In this document: in pieces, positions 1-9,674 of the stretch
Numbering within the stretch: position 1 is the first letter of the stretch
How the letters are laid out: each line of letters begins with the position of its first letter
Assembly: GCF_028747805.1 (NCBI RefSeq)
Contig: NZ_CP114887.1
Coordinates: 2,597,501-2,661,500 of the forward strand
Reading direction: 5' to 3'
DNA: 64,000 bases
From: Solibacillus daqui
GTDB taxonomy: Bacteria; Bacillota; Bacilli; Bacillales_A; Planococcaceae
Position numbers and translations under genes: made by a program
The notes under the pieces: generated by a model
What the model saw: the letters and a program-made list of their open reading frames with translations, nothing else
Told to the model about the DNA's origin: nothing
The model's database searches: none

Positions 1-85
1 ACTTTATTTCAATTACAACACTCAATTCAGCACACTTCATTAAATAGCTTTGTAATAAAAGCCCACTTTAGTTATATAATAGAGT

Positions 86-162
86 GCCGCGAAGTGAAGG
101 GGCGGACTCCTTGGGGATAAAGCGTGTCTCCAGGAAAGCATGCCCCGTAGCGTAGCAGAACG
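86..162. repeat. GC-rich intergenic repeat-like element
   Basis: This short GC-rich block stands out from AT-rich surroundings. Its word content (GAAGTGAAGGGGCGGACTCC, GGAAAGCATGCCCCG) is reminiscent of GC-rich interspersed repeats found between genes in Bacillales. I see no gene in the first 333 bases. A second element of the same general style lies at 45903-45975. Function unknown. Confidence 0.35.
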
Positions 163-333
163 AATTATATTATTTGCATGTACTTAATACCAGATATTGT
201 ATTGAAAAACACTCATTTTGAGTTCTAAATAACTATACGAAAGTCGAAAAGAAAAGATTCAATTTTCATGTCTTTTGTTTAATTGGGGAATTTTTCATGT
301 TAAACTTGTTGTTAAAGGAGCCCGAGAATACAT

Positions 334-843
334 ATGAAAAATATTTCGCACTTGCAGCTATTCCTAGATAGCTTAACGAATCCTAAAAAATTAGGTGCAT
401 ATCGCATACTTTCGATTGGAAAAGTAATGCAATATGCCTTTTTAATGATTGCTTTACTTACTGCTTTTTCTTTTGGTCAATTTGTCAATGGCGGAACGGA
501 TGCAATCTTTGGCTATTCAGAAATAGAACAATACGCAGCCGATATTCAATGGATTGTTTATCCGATTGCTGTAGTCTTTTTATTCGTACTTAATACGAGT
601 GTATACTTTATTAAGGTAAGCTTATATGCACTTGCTGGACAATTTTTCGTCAAACCAATGAAACGCCGTGGTGAATATCGTCAAGTATGGCGAAGTGCAG
701 TATTTGCCTGTACATGGGCAACATTATTAACGATGATTGGAAATCTATTTCCGATTTCAGCAAACGTTATTACGCTTATCAGTATTTTTATTACGATGTT
801 ATTTATCATCATCGCGATTACAAAATATCCACTCACTAAATAA
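334..843 (+). CDS. DUF1189-type membrane protein
   Basis: A 169-residue integral membrane protein with about four hydrophobic segments (roughly residues 31-50, 72-95, 118-138 and 143-164). The N-terminal pattern, a short amphipathic stretch, then SLTNPKKLGAYR, then a first membrane helix, fits the DUF1189 family of Bacillales. AAGGAG lies about 12 nt before the ATG. The gene precedes a LysM protein and ispG, a neighbourhood similar to the yqf/yqg region of Bacillus. Function is not known. It ends just before a hairpin that also holds the next gene's ribosome site. Confidence 0.7.
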   Translation: MKNISHLQLFLDSLTNPKKLGAYRILSIGKVMQYAFLMIALLTAFSFGQFVNGGTDAIFGYSEIEQYAADIQWIVYPIAVVFLFVLNTSVYFIKVSLYALAGQFFVKPMKRRGEYRQVWRSAVFACTWATLLTMIGNLFPISANVITLISIFITMLFIIIAITKYPLTK

Positions 844-853
844 TAATATGCTT

Positions 854-904
854 CCCTCCAACATATGATTGAATTATAGATGCATATATTGGAGGGATTT
901 TTTT
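854..904 (+). terminator. Terminator hairpin overlapping the next RBS
   Basis: The inverted repeat CCCTCCAACATAT (854-866) pairs with ATATATTGGAGGG (884-896) and is followed by a T tract (898-903). The right arm contains GGAGGG, the Shine-Dalgarno of the TTG-initiated gene at 903, so formation of the hairpin would both terminate transcription and hide that ribosome site. Confidence 0.7.
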
Positions 905-1238
905 GCGCTTTTTCATTGCGTCAGTCATTATATTAATTCTTGCCTTTGTGATTAAAGTTGATTTGCAACAAGGTACAATTCCTATGGCTTCTTTTTATCA
1001 AACAGAGGAAAAATGTGAGCAACAAGAAGAATTACAATATGTAGCCGTTCAAATTCAGCAAGATGATACGATTTATAGTCTATTTGCAGCAACACCCTCT
1101 CCCGTTAAAACAACATTCCCAGAACGATTATCCCAATTTTACAAACTAAATCCTCATTTACAATTACAAACGCTCATTCCCGGAAATACTGTCCTTATTC
1201 CGCTTATCTCAAATACAACAAAAATATGTGCAAATTGA
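903..1238 (+). CDS. LysM domain protein (YqfZ-like)
   Basis: A 111-residue protein starting at TTG, 6 nt after GGAGGG. It has an N-terminal hydrophobic segment (residues 2-18) and one LysM-like domain from about 46 to 103 (YVAVQIQQDDTIYSLF ... NPHLQLQTLIPGNTVLIP). It probably sits on the outer face of the membrane and binds peptidoglycan. B. subtilis has a LysM protein, YqfZ, beside ispG, and this position matches, so orthology is likely but rests on synteny. Its mRNA start lies in the 3' arm of the preceding terminator. Confidence 0.7.
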   Translation: MRFFIASVIILILAFVIKVDLQQGTIPMASFYQTEEKCEQQEELQYVAVQIQQDDTIYSLFAATPSPVKTTFPERLSQFYKLNPHLQLQTLIPGNTVLIPLISNTTKICAN

Positions 1239-1256
1239 TTTCCTAGCGTTTCTTCC

Positions 1257-1285
1257 TTGTTCTTCTATTAAGACACTGATAAAAT
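1257..1285 (+). promoter_or_regulatory. Putative sigma-A promoter of ispG
   Basis: TTGTTC (1257-1262), a 17-nt spacer and TAAAAT (1280-1285) lie about 85 nt upstream of the ispG start. This suggests ispG is transcribed separately from the LysM gene. Confidence 0.45.
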
Positions 1286-1369
1286 AAGGAACAGTGACGG
1301 CTTACATATCGTTTATATCTATGAAAGATAAAAACAACATTAAGAGGCCTGAAAAGGAGAGAATTTTTC

Positions 1370-2485
1370 ATGAGTGAAATCGTTCACCGCACAAAAACGC
1401 GTCCAGTACGTGTCGGTAATTTAACAATTGGTGGCAATAACGAAGTCGTAATTCAAAGTATGTGTACGACAAAAACACATGATGTTGAAGCAACAGTTGC
1501 AGAGATTTTACGTTTAGAAGAAGCAGGTTGCCAAATCGTGCGTGTTGCCGTTCCTGATGAGCGTGCAGCATTAGCAATTCCAGAAATTAAAAAACAAATT
1601 AATATCCCATTAGTGGCGGATATTCATTTTGACTACAAATTAGCCTTAAAAGCCATTGAAGGCGGTATTGATAAAGTACGTATTAATCCAGGAAATATTG
1701 GTCGTCGCGAAAAAGTAGAAGCGGTTGTTAATGCTGCAAAAGCAAAAGGGATTCCTATCCGTATCGGTGTTAACGCTGGATCGTTAGAGCGTCATATCCT
1801 TGAAAAATATGGCTACCCTACTGCAGATGGTATGGTTGAGTCTGCATTGCACCATATTAAAATTTTAGAAGATCTAGACTTCCACGATATTATCGTATCG
1901 ATGAAAGCTTCGGATGTTAACTTAGCTATTGAAGCATACGAAAAAGCAGCAAAAGCTTTTGATTACCCATTACACTTAGGAATTACAGAATCAGGTACAT
2001 TATTTGCTGGTACTGTTAAATCAGCAGCTGGACTTGGTGCAATCCTTTCTAAAGGTATCGGGAATACATTACGTATCTCATTATCTGCTGACCCAGTAGA
2101 AGAAATTAAAGTTGCTCGTGAATTATTAAAATCATTCGGTTTAGCTTCAAACATGGCTACATTAATTTCTTGCCCAACATGTGGTCGTATCGAAATCGAC
2201 TTAATTTCTATTGCCAATGAGGTAGAGGAATATATTTCAAAACTAAATGTACCACTAAAAGTAGCTGTACTTGGCTGTGCGGTAAATGGCCCTGGTGAAG
2301 CACGAGAAGCTGATATCGGTATCGCAGGCGCTCGCGGTGAAGGTCTGTTATTCATGAAAGGGAAAACTGTTCGTAAAGTACCCGAAGAAACAATGGTAGA
2401 AGAACTAAAAAAAGAAATCGATAAATTAGCAGCTGAAATGGTTGAAAAGCGTGAAGCCGAAGCAAAAGCTAACGCCAATGCATAA
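1370..2485 (+). CDS. ispG: 4-hydroxy-3-methylbut-2-enyl-diphosphate synthase (flavodoxin)
   Basis: IspG/GcpE, 371 residues, is the [4Fe-4S] enzyme that converts MEcPP to HMBPP in the penultimate step of the MEP isoprenoid pathway in the cytosol. An N-terminal TIM barrel is followed by the iron-sulfur domain. The cluster ligands are visible: CPTC at 268-271, C303 in GCAVNGPGE, and E310. These agree closely with the spacing of E. coli IspG. AAGGAG precedes the ATG at a good distance. The Lys/Glu/Ala-rich tail after about 350 is family-typical. It is followed closely by a nucleotidase gene, as in Bacillus, where the ispG and yqfW genes are neighbours. Confidence 0.97.
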   Translation: MSEIVHRTKTRPVRVGNLTIGGNNEVVIQSMCTTKTHDVEATVAEILRLEEAGCQIVRVAVPDERAALAIPEIKKQINIPLVADIHFDYKLALKAIEGGIDKVRINPGNIGRREKVEAVVNAAKAKGIPIRIGVNAGSLERHILEKYGYPTADGMVESALHHIKILEDLDFHDIIVSMKASDVNLAIEAYEKAAKAFDYPLHLGITESGTLFAGTVKSAAGLGAILSKGIGNTLRISLSADPVEEIKVARELLKSFGLASNMATLISCPTCGRIEIDLISIANEVEEYISKLNVPLKVAVLGCAVNGPGEAREADIGIAGARGEGLLFMKGKTVRKVPEETMVEELKKEIDKLAAEMVEKREAEAKANANA

Positions 2486-2503
2486 AGAAATGGAGTTATG
2501 GAA

Positions 2504-3079
2504 ATGACGAACTTAAAGCATCGATTTGGCATAGATATTGATGGAACAGTTACATGCCCTGCTACATTGATACCTCATATAAACAAACAGTACAATATAA
2601 ATATGAAGTTAGACGATGTAACTGAATACGACTTTTTAAGCGGCTTTCCATATCCGATAGATCGCAACGAATTCAATACATGGTTTAAAGAAAATGAACC
2701 GCATATGTATGAAGTGAGTGAACTTGCAGCTGATGCAAAATCTGTATTAACAAATTGGCAAAAACAGTACGAGTTATTTTACATTTCTGCTCGCGGTGAA
2801 AACGTTTTTGACATTACAAAAAATTGGTTTGACACATACAATGTCCCTTATGACCATATAGAATGTATCGGTAGTCATAAAAAAATTGAAATTGCGAAAA
2901 AACATCAAGTAGAAGCCTTTTTTGAGGATAAGCATGATAATGCAGTGGAAATTGCTGAGGAACTAAAAATTCCAGTTGTACTATTTGACACACCATATAA
3001 CCGATTATCGGTTCCTAATAACGTCATTCGCGTTGCAAACTGGCAACAAGCCAATGAATGGATTCGAAAAAATTTCTAA
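2504..3079 (+). CDS. HAD-type 5'-nucleotidase (YqfW-like)
   Basis: A roughly 191-residue HAD-superfamily phosphatase. Motif I is DIDGT near the N-terminus, with SARGE and FEDKHDNA as motifs II/III. It is related to YqfW and other 5'(3')-deoxyribonucleotidase-like proteins that dephosphorylate nucleotides. Two ATGs are possible (2498 and 2504). GGAG at 2492-2495 is only 2 nt from the first but 8 nt from the second, so 2504 is chosen. It lies 18 nt after ispG and probably shares its transcript. The substrate is not known. A strong bidirectional terminator follows. Confidence 0.75.
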   Translation: MTNLKHRFGIDIDGTVTCPATLIPHINKQYNINMKLDDVTEYDFLSGFPYPIDRNEFNTWFKENEPHMYEVSELAADAKSVLTNWQKQYELFYISARGENVFDITKNWFDTYNVPYDHIECIGSHKKIEIAKKHQVEAFFEDKHDNAVEIAEELKIPVVLFDTPYNRLSVPNNVIRVANWQQANEWIRKNF

Positions 3080-3084
3080 AAAGT

Positions 3085-3122
3085 AAAGGTGATGGATTCT
3101 AATAAGTTTCCATCACCTTTTT
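3085..3122. terminator. Bidirectional terminator
   Basis: AAAGGTGATGGA (3085-3096) pairs perfectly with TCCATCACCTTT (3109-3120), with A/T tracts on both sides. It separates the convergent ispG-yqfW and peptide-recycling operons. Confidence 0.9.
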
Positions 3123-3129
3123 CCATTCA

Positions 3130-3942
3130 TTAAAATAAACTTCCATAGCCCGAAATCGTCGTTGCTAAATCTTCTCGATAATGATCATCTAACGGGTTAA
3201 AGCTATTCACATTTACTTCATTACCACCCAATGACGAATGAATGTATTGCTCATCCCCAATAAACAATGCTACATGCCCTGGGAAGAAAATCAAATCCCC
3301 CCGTTTTAAATTTTCACGCGCAATTTCTCGCAACGGAAATCCTTCCATTATATTGGCATCGCGGTATATATACGAGCCATTTAACATGTAGGCCATCGAG
3401 CATAAACCTGAGCAATCGATACCAAGTGGCGACTTTCCACCCCAGCGATACGGTGTTCCTAAATAACGAAACGCGGTTTGTACAACTTGTTCTCGAAATA
3501 GGTCTTCATTAGCAGTGTAAACTTTTACACGCTTTTGAATCCAACCAGTACGTACATAGCCAAATTGCCCTGTAACAAGCTGCACTTTCGCCCATGATGG
3601 TTCTAATCCTGCTTCTTCAACTATCTGAATAAATGCACCGCGCGTCAATGTGATGATCTTATCGCTTTGAATGTTTGGTCCTGTTAATACATCCGCAAAG
3701 CTTTGGATCACTACAAAATCCGCATCTGCAATCCAGCTTGTAACGATTTCTGCACCAATTGCTAAATTTGATTTTAACATGTTCCCTTCATAGCGATAAA
3801 ATGTGCGAACTTTTACCCACGTTTCATCGATATCTTCCAAAATTTCTACCGGCATGCCAAATAGTGCTTCATCAACTAATTCAGAATGGCTATCCGTTTT
3901 TTCATGTAAATTGGCAATCATTACTTTTACAACTGCATTCAT
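3130..3942 (-). CDS. ykfC: NlpC/P60 gamma-D-glutamyl peptidase (YkfC-like)
   Basis: A 270-residue cysteine peptidase with N-terminal SH3-like domains and a C-terminal NlpC/P60 domain. Numbered from the chosen start, the catalytic residues are C177 (in GIDCSGL), H223 (PGHVALF) and H235 (YIHSSLGG). The family cleaves gamma-D-Glu-diamino-acid bonds of murein tripeptides; the lack of a signal peptide places it in the cytoplasm, where it would act on imported peptides freed by YkfB-type recycling. The start is ATG 3942, preceded by GGAGG at 3949-3953; the longer frame to 3972 has no ribosome site. It overlaps the serine hydrolase gene by 41 nt and is last in the operon. Confidence 0.88.
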   Translation of the reverse strand: MNAVVKVMIANLHEKTDSHSELVDEALFGMPVEILEDIDETWVKVRTFYRYEGNMLKSNLAIGAEIVTSWIADADFVVIQSFADVLTGPNIQSDKIITLTRGAFIQIVEEAGLEPSWAKVQLVTGQFGYVRTGWIQKRVKVYTANEDLFREQVVQTAFRYLGTPYRWGGKSPLGIDCSGLCSMAYMLNGSYIYRDANIMEGFPLREIARENLKRGDLIFFPGHVALFIGDEQYIHSSLGGNEVNVNSFNPLDDHYREDLATTISGYGSLF

Positions 3943-4714
3943 ACTTGACCTCCATTTGACTATTCGCCTCATAAACTACTTTTGAAATTTGACCTATTAA
4001 ACGCTTTGCTTGCTCATTATCAGATACTTCCGTAATGAAAACCCCGATAAAGTATGCACCTTTGTTATGAAAAACTATACCACAATCATGATCTACCGTA
4101 TCTAGCCCTCCTGTTTTATGGGCTATTTTTACATCGTCCACAATATAACGTTTTAATGATTCATGACTTCGCTGACGACATAAAATATCGAAAGCGACAG
4201 CCGTCCATGTAGTGTCTAACAATTTTTCGTTATAAAGCGCTTCAAAAAGTTTTTGCATATCACGTGCTGTTGTTTCGTTGTCAAAGCCTTGCTTTTGCCG
4301 TTCGAAGTCCATCATTTTACGCTGCACTTTTGTATCATGTAAACCAATCTCTTTAAAATAAGTATTGCACGCATCCATACCTAAAAAATCAATACATGCA
4401 TTCGTAGCTGTATTATCACTAGTGATGGTCATCCACAATAGCAATTCATGTAACGACACATGTTTTTGTCGTTGCTCTGTAAGTACACTAAAATCCACAA
4501 AATTTTCATCAGAAATGGCAATCAATTGTTGTAAATCGCCTTTTGTCATTTGTAAATGCTTTAAAATGGCGATTAAAATGGGCACTTTTATGACGCTTGC
4601 ACTACTAAAAACATCTGAAGCTAGCTGCTCAAATAATTCGTCATTTTCATAGTGTTGCACTGAAATATGAACTTTAAACGGGCATTTTTCAATGATATTT
4701 TTTATTTGTTCCAT
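3902..4714 (-). CDS. Cytoplasmic class A beta-lactamase-like serine hydrolase
   Basis: 270 residues with the full penicillin-recognising motif set: SxxK at S40-K43 (SVIK), SDN at 99-101 and KTG at 200-202, plus NETTARDM near 146-153, where class A enzymes keep their general base. There is no signal peptide or lipobox, so the protein is expected in the cytoplasm, unlike secreted beta-lactamases. Placed between YkfA and YkfC, it may be a peptidase or amidase acting on imported D-amino-acid peptides rather than an antibiotic-resistance enzyme. That role is inferred from context. It starts 5 nt after ykfA ends. Confidence 0.75.
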   Translation of the reverse strand: MEQIKNIIEKCPFKVHISVQHYENDELFEQLASDVFSSASVIKVPILIAILKHLQMTKGDLQQLIAISDENFVDFSVLTEQRQKHVSLHELLLWMTITSDNTATNACIDFLGMDACNTYFKEIGLHDTKVQRKMMDFERQKQGFDNETTARDMQKLFEALYNEKLLDTTWTAVAFDILCRQRSHESLKRYIVDDVKIAHKTGGLDTVDHDCGIVFHNKGAYFIGVFITEVSDNEQAKRLIGQISKVVYEANSQMEVKYECSCKSNDCQFT

Positions 4715-4719
4715 TACCT

Positions 4720-5658
4720 TTACCCAACAACTTCAATCGTTTTATTTGTCGCATTGACTGTTACTTTTTTCCCTAAAGGAAGTGACATTGTCGGTAATAC
4801 GTGGCCACAAGTGACATCAGCTAATATTGGAATATTTAGTGGTGATAAAATTTCATCAAATACTTGCTGAAGTGTTAAGTTGTTTTCAGGAATTTTCGTA
4901 TCAAGTGGTCCACAATCTGTCCATGCACCCAAAATAATACCAACACACGCATCTAATTTACCCGCTAGCTTTAACTGTGTTAGCATTCGATCAATGCGCT
5001 GTACATTTTCATCAATATCTTCTAAAAATAATATTTTCCCGGTTAAATCTATCTCGTATGGTGTGCCTAGTGATGCTGTAACTAAAGTTAAATTACCACC
5101 AGCTAATATCCCTGTTGCAATTCCAGATGTAATGGTCCTCATCGCTTCTCCAGATTTATTTTCCAGGAAATATTGATTCCAATCTGTATTTGTCACAGTG
5201 TTCACAAAATAGTCCCACGTGTATTCATCCATCGCCGGCTTAATAAATTCTGTTGAAGGCATCGGTGTATGATACGTTACAAAGCCACATTGTTGATTGA
5301 ACACAATATGTAATGCTGTAACATCACTATAGCCTGCAAATACTTTTGGGTTATTTTTAATCATTTCTAAATCGAGCATCGGCAAAATACGTGTTGCGCC
5401 ATAGCCCCCACGAATGCAAAAAATACCGTCAATTGCTGGATTCGCAAACATTTCATTTAACTCTTTTGCACGTAGCGTATCACTACCAGCTAAATAACCG
5501 TGACGTGTTCGACAAGTTTCTCCGACAACTACGTTAAATCCTAATTTTTCTACCGCTTCAATCGCAGGTTGCAAACGCTCTGATGGAGTAGCTCCTGAAG
5601 CACTAATTAACGCAACGGTGTCACCCTTTTTCAATGACTTTGGAATAACTAAATTCAT
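4720..5658 (-). CDS. ykfA: LD-carboxypeptidase, S66 family (YkfA)
   Basis: 312 residues, the normal size for LdcA/MccF-type S66 peptidases. The Ser-Glu-His triad is visible as S111 (GYSDVTALH), E213 ([13 protein letters not shown]) and H286 (CGHVLPT), matching the known LdcA spacing. The family removes the terminal D-amino acid from murein tetrapeptides across an L,D bond. No signal peptide, so it acts on imported peptides. It overlaps the ATP-binding gene upstream by 4 nt, consistent with translational coupling in the operon. YkfA in B. subtilis lies in the same dpp-ykf context. Confidence 0.92.
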   Translation of the reverse strand: MNLVIPKSLKKGDTVALISASGATPSERLQPAIEAVEKLGFNVVVGETCRTRHGYLAGSDTLRAKELNEMFANPAIDGIFCIRGGYGATRILPMLDLEMIKNNPKVFAGYSDVTALHIVFNQQCGFVTYHTPMPSTEFIKPAMDEYTWDYFVNTVTNTDWNQYFLENKSGEAMRTITSGIATGILAGGNLTLVTASLGTPYEIDLTGKILFLEDIDENVQRIDRMLTQLKLAGKLDACVGIILGAWTDCGPLDTKIPENNLTLQQVFDEILSPLNIPILADVTCGHVLPTMSLPLGKKVTVNATNKTIEVVG

Positions 5659-6608
5659 ACTTTTGCCTCCTGACGTTTGATAACTGCGCGGTACTGTGCT
5701 TGTTCCTCTTTATTTGCTAATACAAAATGTCCTTCCTCAATTTCAACAAACTCCGGTGGGTCTGTCTCATATTGGTGTACAGTTGGATCATATACTTGTA
5801 ATTTTTTCTGACGTTCTTTAATTGGGTTGGGTTCTGGAACTGCCGCTAATAACGCTTTTGTATACGGGTGTAGTGGGTTATTAAATAGCTTTTCCGTTTC
5901 ACCTAGCTCAACAATTCTCCCTTTATAAATAACGGCTGTTCGATCTGTAATAAAGCGTACAATAGATAAATCATGAGCGATGAATAAATACGTTAAATCA
6001 CGCTCTTGCTGTAAGCTAGAGAGCAAATTTAGCACTTGCGCACGTATTGAAACGTCTAATGCTGAAATCGGCTCATCGGCTACAACAAATTCCGGCTCCA
6101 TTACTAATGCACGCGCAATTCCAATACGCTGACGCTGCCCACCTGAAAACTCATGCGGGAAACGGGAAGCAAACTCTGGCAATAAGCCTACTTCTAGTAA
6201 TGCTTTTTTTACTTTTTCAATTCGCTCTTGCTCATTACTAAATTTCTTATTATTAATGATGCCTTCTGAAATAATATAATCTACTTTTGCACGCTCATTA
6301 AGTGACGCACCTGGATCTTGGAAAATCATTTGAATTTTTTGTGTAATTTCTTTATCCCATGCGCTTGAAATACGACCATTTATTTTTTTACCATGGAATA
6401 AAATTTCACCATTTGTTATCGGGTTAATACGCATAATAGCACGGCCGATTGTCGTTTTACCTGAACCTGATTCTCCTACTAAGCCGAAAGTTTCACCTTT
6501 ATAAATATCAAAACTAACATTATCAACAGCTTTGAATACCTTTTTACCGCTACCAAAAATAATATCGATATTCTTTACTTCAATTAGTTTTTCGCGCTCA
6601 TTACTCAT
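5655..6608 (-). CDS. oppF: Peptide ABC transporter ATP-binding subunit (OppF/DppF/YkfD type)
   Basis: A 317-residue ABC ATPase of the oligo/dipeptide class. It has Walker [10 protein letters not shown], the signature FSGGQRQR, Walker B FVVADEP with the D-loop SALD, and the C-terminal oligopeptide-transporter extension starting near [15 protein letters not shown]. The start ATG at 6608 ([13 protein letters not shown]) is chosen; the 79 extra in-frame residues upstream overlap oppD and do not resemble the family. GGGAG lies about 11 nt before it. It overlaps the oppD stop by 8 nt (ATGAGTAA). It pairs with OppD to drive import through OppBC. Confidence 0.9.
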   Translation of the reverse strand: MSNEREKLIEVKNIDIIFGSGKKVFKAVDNVSFDIYKGETFGLVGESGSGKTTIGRAIMRINPITNGEILFHGKKINGRISSAWDKEITQKIQMIFQDPGASLNERAKVDYIISEGIINNKKFSNEQERIEKVKKALLEVGLLPEFASRFPHEFSGGQRQRIGIARALVMEPEFVVADEPISALDVSIRAQVLNLLSSLQQERDLTYLFIAHDLSIVRFITDRTAVIYKGRIVELGETEKLFNNPLHPYTKALLAAVPEPNPIKERQKKLQVYDPTVHQYETDPPEFVEIEEGHFVLANKEEQAQYRAVIKRQEAKV

Positions 6609-7647
6609 GCATATATCGTCTCCCTTCCTCGAAAAATGCTTGTAACACTTCTGGAGGCTCGACTTTCGGTGCTTTCGGATCAAGTAACCATGTACGAGCA
6701 AAATGCGAATCAGTAACTTGGAAAAAGGGTGGACGTTCGACAAAATCAATTTTAAGTGCATATTGATTTCGTGGAGCAAATGCATCGCCTTTAATTTCTT
6801 TAAACAAGTTTGGTGGGGTTCCCTTAATTGAATATAACTCCTCACCTTTAACCCCTAGTTGCGGTAATGAAGATATTAACGCCCATGTATAAGGGTGCTT
6901 CGCATTAAAGAACACTTCATTCGTCTGGCCCACTTCAATAATATCCCCTGCGTACATCACAGCAATTCGGTCTGCCACTTTCGCAACAACCCCTAAATCA
7001 TGCGTAATGTAGATCGTTGTTAATAAATATTTTTCTTGTAGGGTCGTTAACAGCTGTAAAATTTGTGCTTGTATTGTTACGTCAAGCGCAGTTGTCGGCT
7101 CATCACAAATTAATATTTGTGGATTACATGCGACTGCAATGGCAATAACGATTCGTTGACGCATCCCACCAGAAAATTCATGTGGAAATTGCTTGTAACG
7201 GCGTTCTACATCGTGAATTCCAACATCACGCAAAAGCTGTAATGTTGTTTCATAGGCAGCCTTACCTTTTAACCCTTGGTGAAGTACGACACTTTCTTCA
7301 ATTTGCTTACCTATTGTTTTTAACGGATTTAGTGATGTCATGGGATCCTGTGTGACCATCGCAATCTTTTTGCCACGAATTTTTAACCAATCTGCTTCGG
7401 TTTTAAACTGCGCTAAATCATGACCATCATATAAAATCTTGCCAGAATCGATATAACCGTTTTTATCAAGTAAACCCATAATTGATTTTACTAATACCGA
7501 TTTCCCAGAACCAGATTCCCCTACAATCGCAAGACTTTCCCCTTTATACAAATCTAGTGAAATATCACGAATGGCCGTTAATGTTTGGCCGCGCAATTTA
7601 AATTTAATGACTAAATTTTCAATCGACAAAATCTTTTCTCGTTCCAT
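6601..7647 (-). CDS. oppD: Peptide ABC transporter ATP-binding subunit (OppD type)
   Basis: 348 residues. Walker A GESGSGKS, signature EFSGGMRQR, Walker [13 protein letters not shown]. The C-terminal region reads [16 protein letters not shown], the Gram-positive OppD form, and lacks the Cys-rich motif of the DppD forms that bind an iron-sulfur cluster. This and the paired OppF give the two-ATPase arrangement of oligopeptide transporters. Opp versus Dpp naming is a judgement from sequence; the operon context says murein or D-amino-acid peptides. Confidence 0.9.
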   Translation of the reverse strand: MEREKILSIENLVIKFKLRGQTLTAIRDISLDLYKGESLAIVGESGSGKSVLVKSIMGLLDKNGYIDSGKILYDGHDLAQFKTEADWLKIRGKKIAMVTQDPMTSLNPLKTIGKQIEESVVLHQGLKGKAAYETTLQLLRDVGIHDVERRYKQFPHEFSGGMRQRIVIAIAVACNPQILICDEPTTALDVTIQAQILQLLTTLQEKYLLTTIYITHDLGVVAKVADRIAVMYAGDIIEVGQTNEVFFNAKHPYTWALISSLPQLGVKGEELYSIKGTPPNLFKEIKGDAFAPRNQYALKIDFVERPPFFQVTDSHFARTWLLDPKAPKVEPPEVLQAFFEEGRRYMHE

Positions 7648-7662
7648 ATAACGCCATCCTTT

Positions 7663-8637
7663 CTACACGTGGTTTTTCGGATCCGCCGCATCAGCAAATG
7701 CATTTCCGATAATATAAAAGGCAATCGTAATGACACTTAGCACAATACTAGGGAAAATTAATTGATAACGTAAATCTGGTGACATCATCAACACGCGACC
7801 TTCGTTTATTAAGTTTCCTAATGACGGTTCACTTACTGGTAAACCTAAGCCGATATACGTTAAAAATACTTCCGCACCAATCGCTGCAGGAACCGCCAAG
7901 CTCATACGTAGCATAATTACCGAGATTAAATACGGTAATAGATTTTTCAAAATGATTTTATAGCCTGGTGTTCCTAATGTTTTTGACGCTAAATTGTACT
8001 CTCGGTCACGCAAAATAACGATTTGGTTTCTTAAGAAACGCGCCATCTCAACCCAGCCGGTAATACACATCGCGATAATAATTGTCGAAATGCCAGGACG
8101 TAATATATAGGCCATTAAAATTAATACAATCGTCGTCGGAATGTTATCAACAATGTTATACAATTGCGTAATCGGCATTTCTAATTTTCGTGAATAGCCC
8201 CACAACGCACCGACTGTAAAGCCGATAATGACTTCAATAATTGCAACTGCAAAGCCAATAAATAGTGATGTACGTGTACCTTGCCAAATACGTGACCATA
8301 AATCTTGGCCAATAGAGTTTGTTCCGAAAATATATTCTTCATTTGGGGCTACATTTCGATCCTGCATACCCGTCTCTGAATTAAGATAAATTTGCGTTGG
8401 TGATTTTTGATCTGGTAAATAAGGTTGGATAAATGTAAACGCAATTAATAACACTACAAAGAATAATAAAAATACTGCAATTTTATTTTTTGTAAAGGAA
8501 CGAAACGTCGAACGCCAATACGAATAATTCGAATAGGCTGTTTCTTCCGCTTTCGCATCGTCTACACCAGCAAATTCAAATAAGTGTTCGTTCGATTTAT
8601 CCGAAATATTTTGAATTTCTTTCGTAAATAAGCCCAT
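7663..8637 (-). CDS. oppC: Peptide ABC transporter permease (OppC/DppC type)
   Basis: 324 residues with an N-terminal cytoplasmic stretch of about 50 residues, a first membrane helix (KIAVFLLFFVVLLIAF), the OppC N-terminal extension, and the BPD_transp_1 domain with five further helices. The EAA-type loop is seen around EYNLASKTLGTPGYKIILKN. It forms the transmembrane channel with OppB. Its ATG shares one base with the oppB stop codon (8637). Confidence 0.92.
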   Translation of the reverse strand: MGLFTKEIQNISDKSNEHLFEFAGVDDAKAEETAYSNYSYWRSTFRSFTKNKIAVFLLFFVVLLIAFTFIQPYLPDQKSPTQIYLNSETGMQDRNVAPNEEYIFGTNSIGQDLWSRIWQGTRTSLFIGFAVAIIEVIIGFTVGALWGYSRKLEMPITQLYNIVDNIPTTIVLILMAYILRPGISTIIIAMCITGWVEMARFLRNQIVILRDREYNLASKTLGTPGYKIILKNLLPYLISVIMLRMSLAVPAAIGAEVFLTYIGLGLPVSEPSLGNLINEGRVLMMSPDLRYQLIFPSIVLSVITIAFYIIGNAFADAADPKNHV

Positions 8638-9581
8638 TAGCGTACACTGTCTCCCTTCCCTAGCTTAATTCGAGGATCGACAACTGCCATCAATAAGTCC
8701 CCTAAAATAAGCCCTATAATCCCTAACGAAGAAAACACTAGAACTAATCCTTGTACGACGTTATTATCTTGACGTTGAATCGCATCAACTAACAATCCAC
8801 CCATCCCTGGAATCGAAAATAACGATTCAATATATATCGAACCTGTAATCGTAAATAAAATTGTTGCTGGTAAATATTGTGCCATCGGAATAAACGCATT
8901 TCGCATGACGTGGCGGAACATGATAGTACGCTCCTTTACCCCTTTTGCGCGCGCCAGTTTAATGTAATCTTTGTTCAATTCATCAACCATATAACGACGC
9001 ATCCACATCGCATATGACGCAATCGGTCCAAGTGCAAGACAGATTAACGGTAATATAAAGCTTCTCGAATCGTATTCATCAAATAACATCGGTAATCCGA
9101 GCCAATCTGAAATATACATTTGAATCATTAAGAAATACACCATTGCCGGTACCGCTACAATAATAACGATATAACCCGTACCAAGACGATCTAACCAGCG
9201 CCCTTTAAATTGCGCCATTAATATTCCAAGTGGTACACCTACTAACAGCGAAAGTGCTACTGCCCCTAACCCAAATGAAATAGAATACATCATTTTATCT
9301 GCAATAATATCTACTACTGGTACATCCGTACGATATGTAATCGACTTTCCTAGATCCCCTTGGAATAAATCCACGTAAAAGTTTTTCAGCTGTACAATGA
9401 GTGGATCACGTAGACCTAAATTTGTTAAATAAACTTCTTGTTGTTCTGGCGACATTTTTTCTGCCGCTGCCCCTAAATAACCTTCATCTGGCATTAGGCG
9501 TAGCAGGGAGAAAACAATCGTAATAATAATAAATAACGTTAAAATCGATTGAGCAATTCGTTTGGCAAGATACTTTAACAC
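8637..9581 (-). CDS. oppB: Peptide ABC transporter permease (OppB/DppB type)
   Basis: 314 residues with the classic OppB start (MLKYLAKRIAQSILTLF), a periplasm-side insert and the transport-domain EAA loop DYIKLARAKGVKERTIMFRHVMR split across the middle of the protein. Six membrane helices are expected. It follows the substrate-binding protein after a 93-nt gap containing a stem-loop, so its expression is probably lower than that of the binding protein. Confidence 0.92.
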   Translation of the reverse strand: MLKYLAKRIAQSILTLFIIITIVFSLLRLMPDEGYLGAAAEKMSPEQQEVYLTNLGLRDPLIVQLKNFYVDLFQGDLGKSITYRTDVPVVDIIADKMMYSISFGLGAVALSLLVGVPLGILMAQFKGRWLDRLGTGYIVIIVAVPAMVYFLMIQMYISDWLGLPMLFDEYDSRSFILPLICLALGPIASYAMWMRRYMVDELNKDYIKLARAKGVKERTIMFRHVMRNAFIPMAQYLPATILFTITGSIYIESLFSIPGMGGLLVDAIQRQDNNVVQGLVLVFSSLGIIGLILGDLLMAVVDPRIKLGKGDSVR

Positions 9582-9605
9582 GCGATTCCCTCCTTACATT
9601 TAAAA

Positions 9606-9642
9606 TAAGAAAGGAGATGCAGAAATAATTCTGTCATCTCCT
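9606..9642 (-). terminator. Intercistronic stem-loop between binding protein and permease
   Basis: CATCTCCT (9635-9642) pairs with AGGAGATG (9612-9619), extended by CAG/CTG. On the minus strand it is followed by an imperfect T-rich stretch (TTTCTTATTTT). It could be a leaky terminator or an RNA-stabilising hairpin that keeps the binding protein in excess over the membrane subunits, a common design in peptide transporter operons. Confidence 0.55.
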
Positions 9643-9674
9643 GACGTTACTACTGGTTAAAGCCCATAAAAAAC

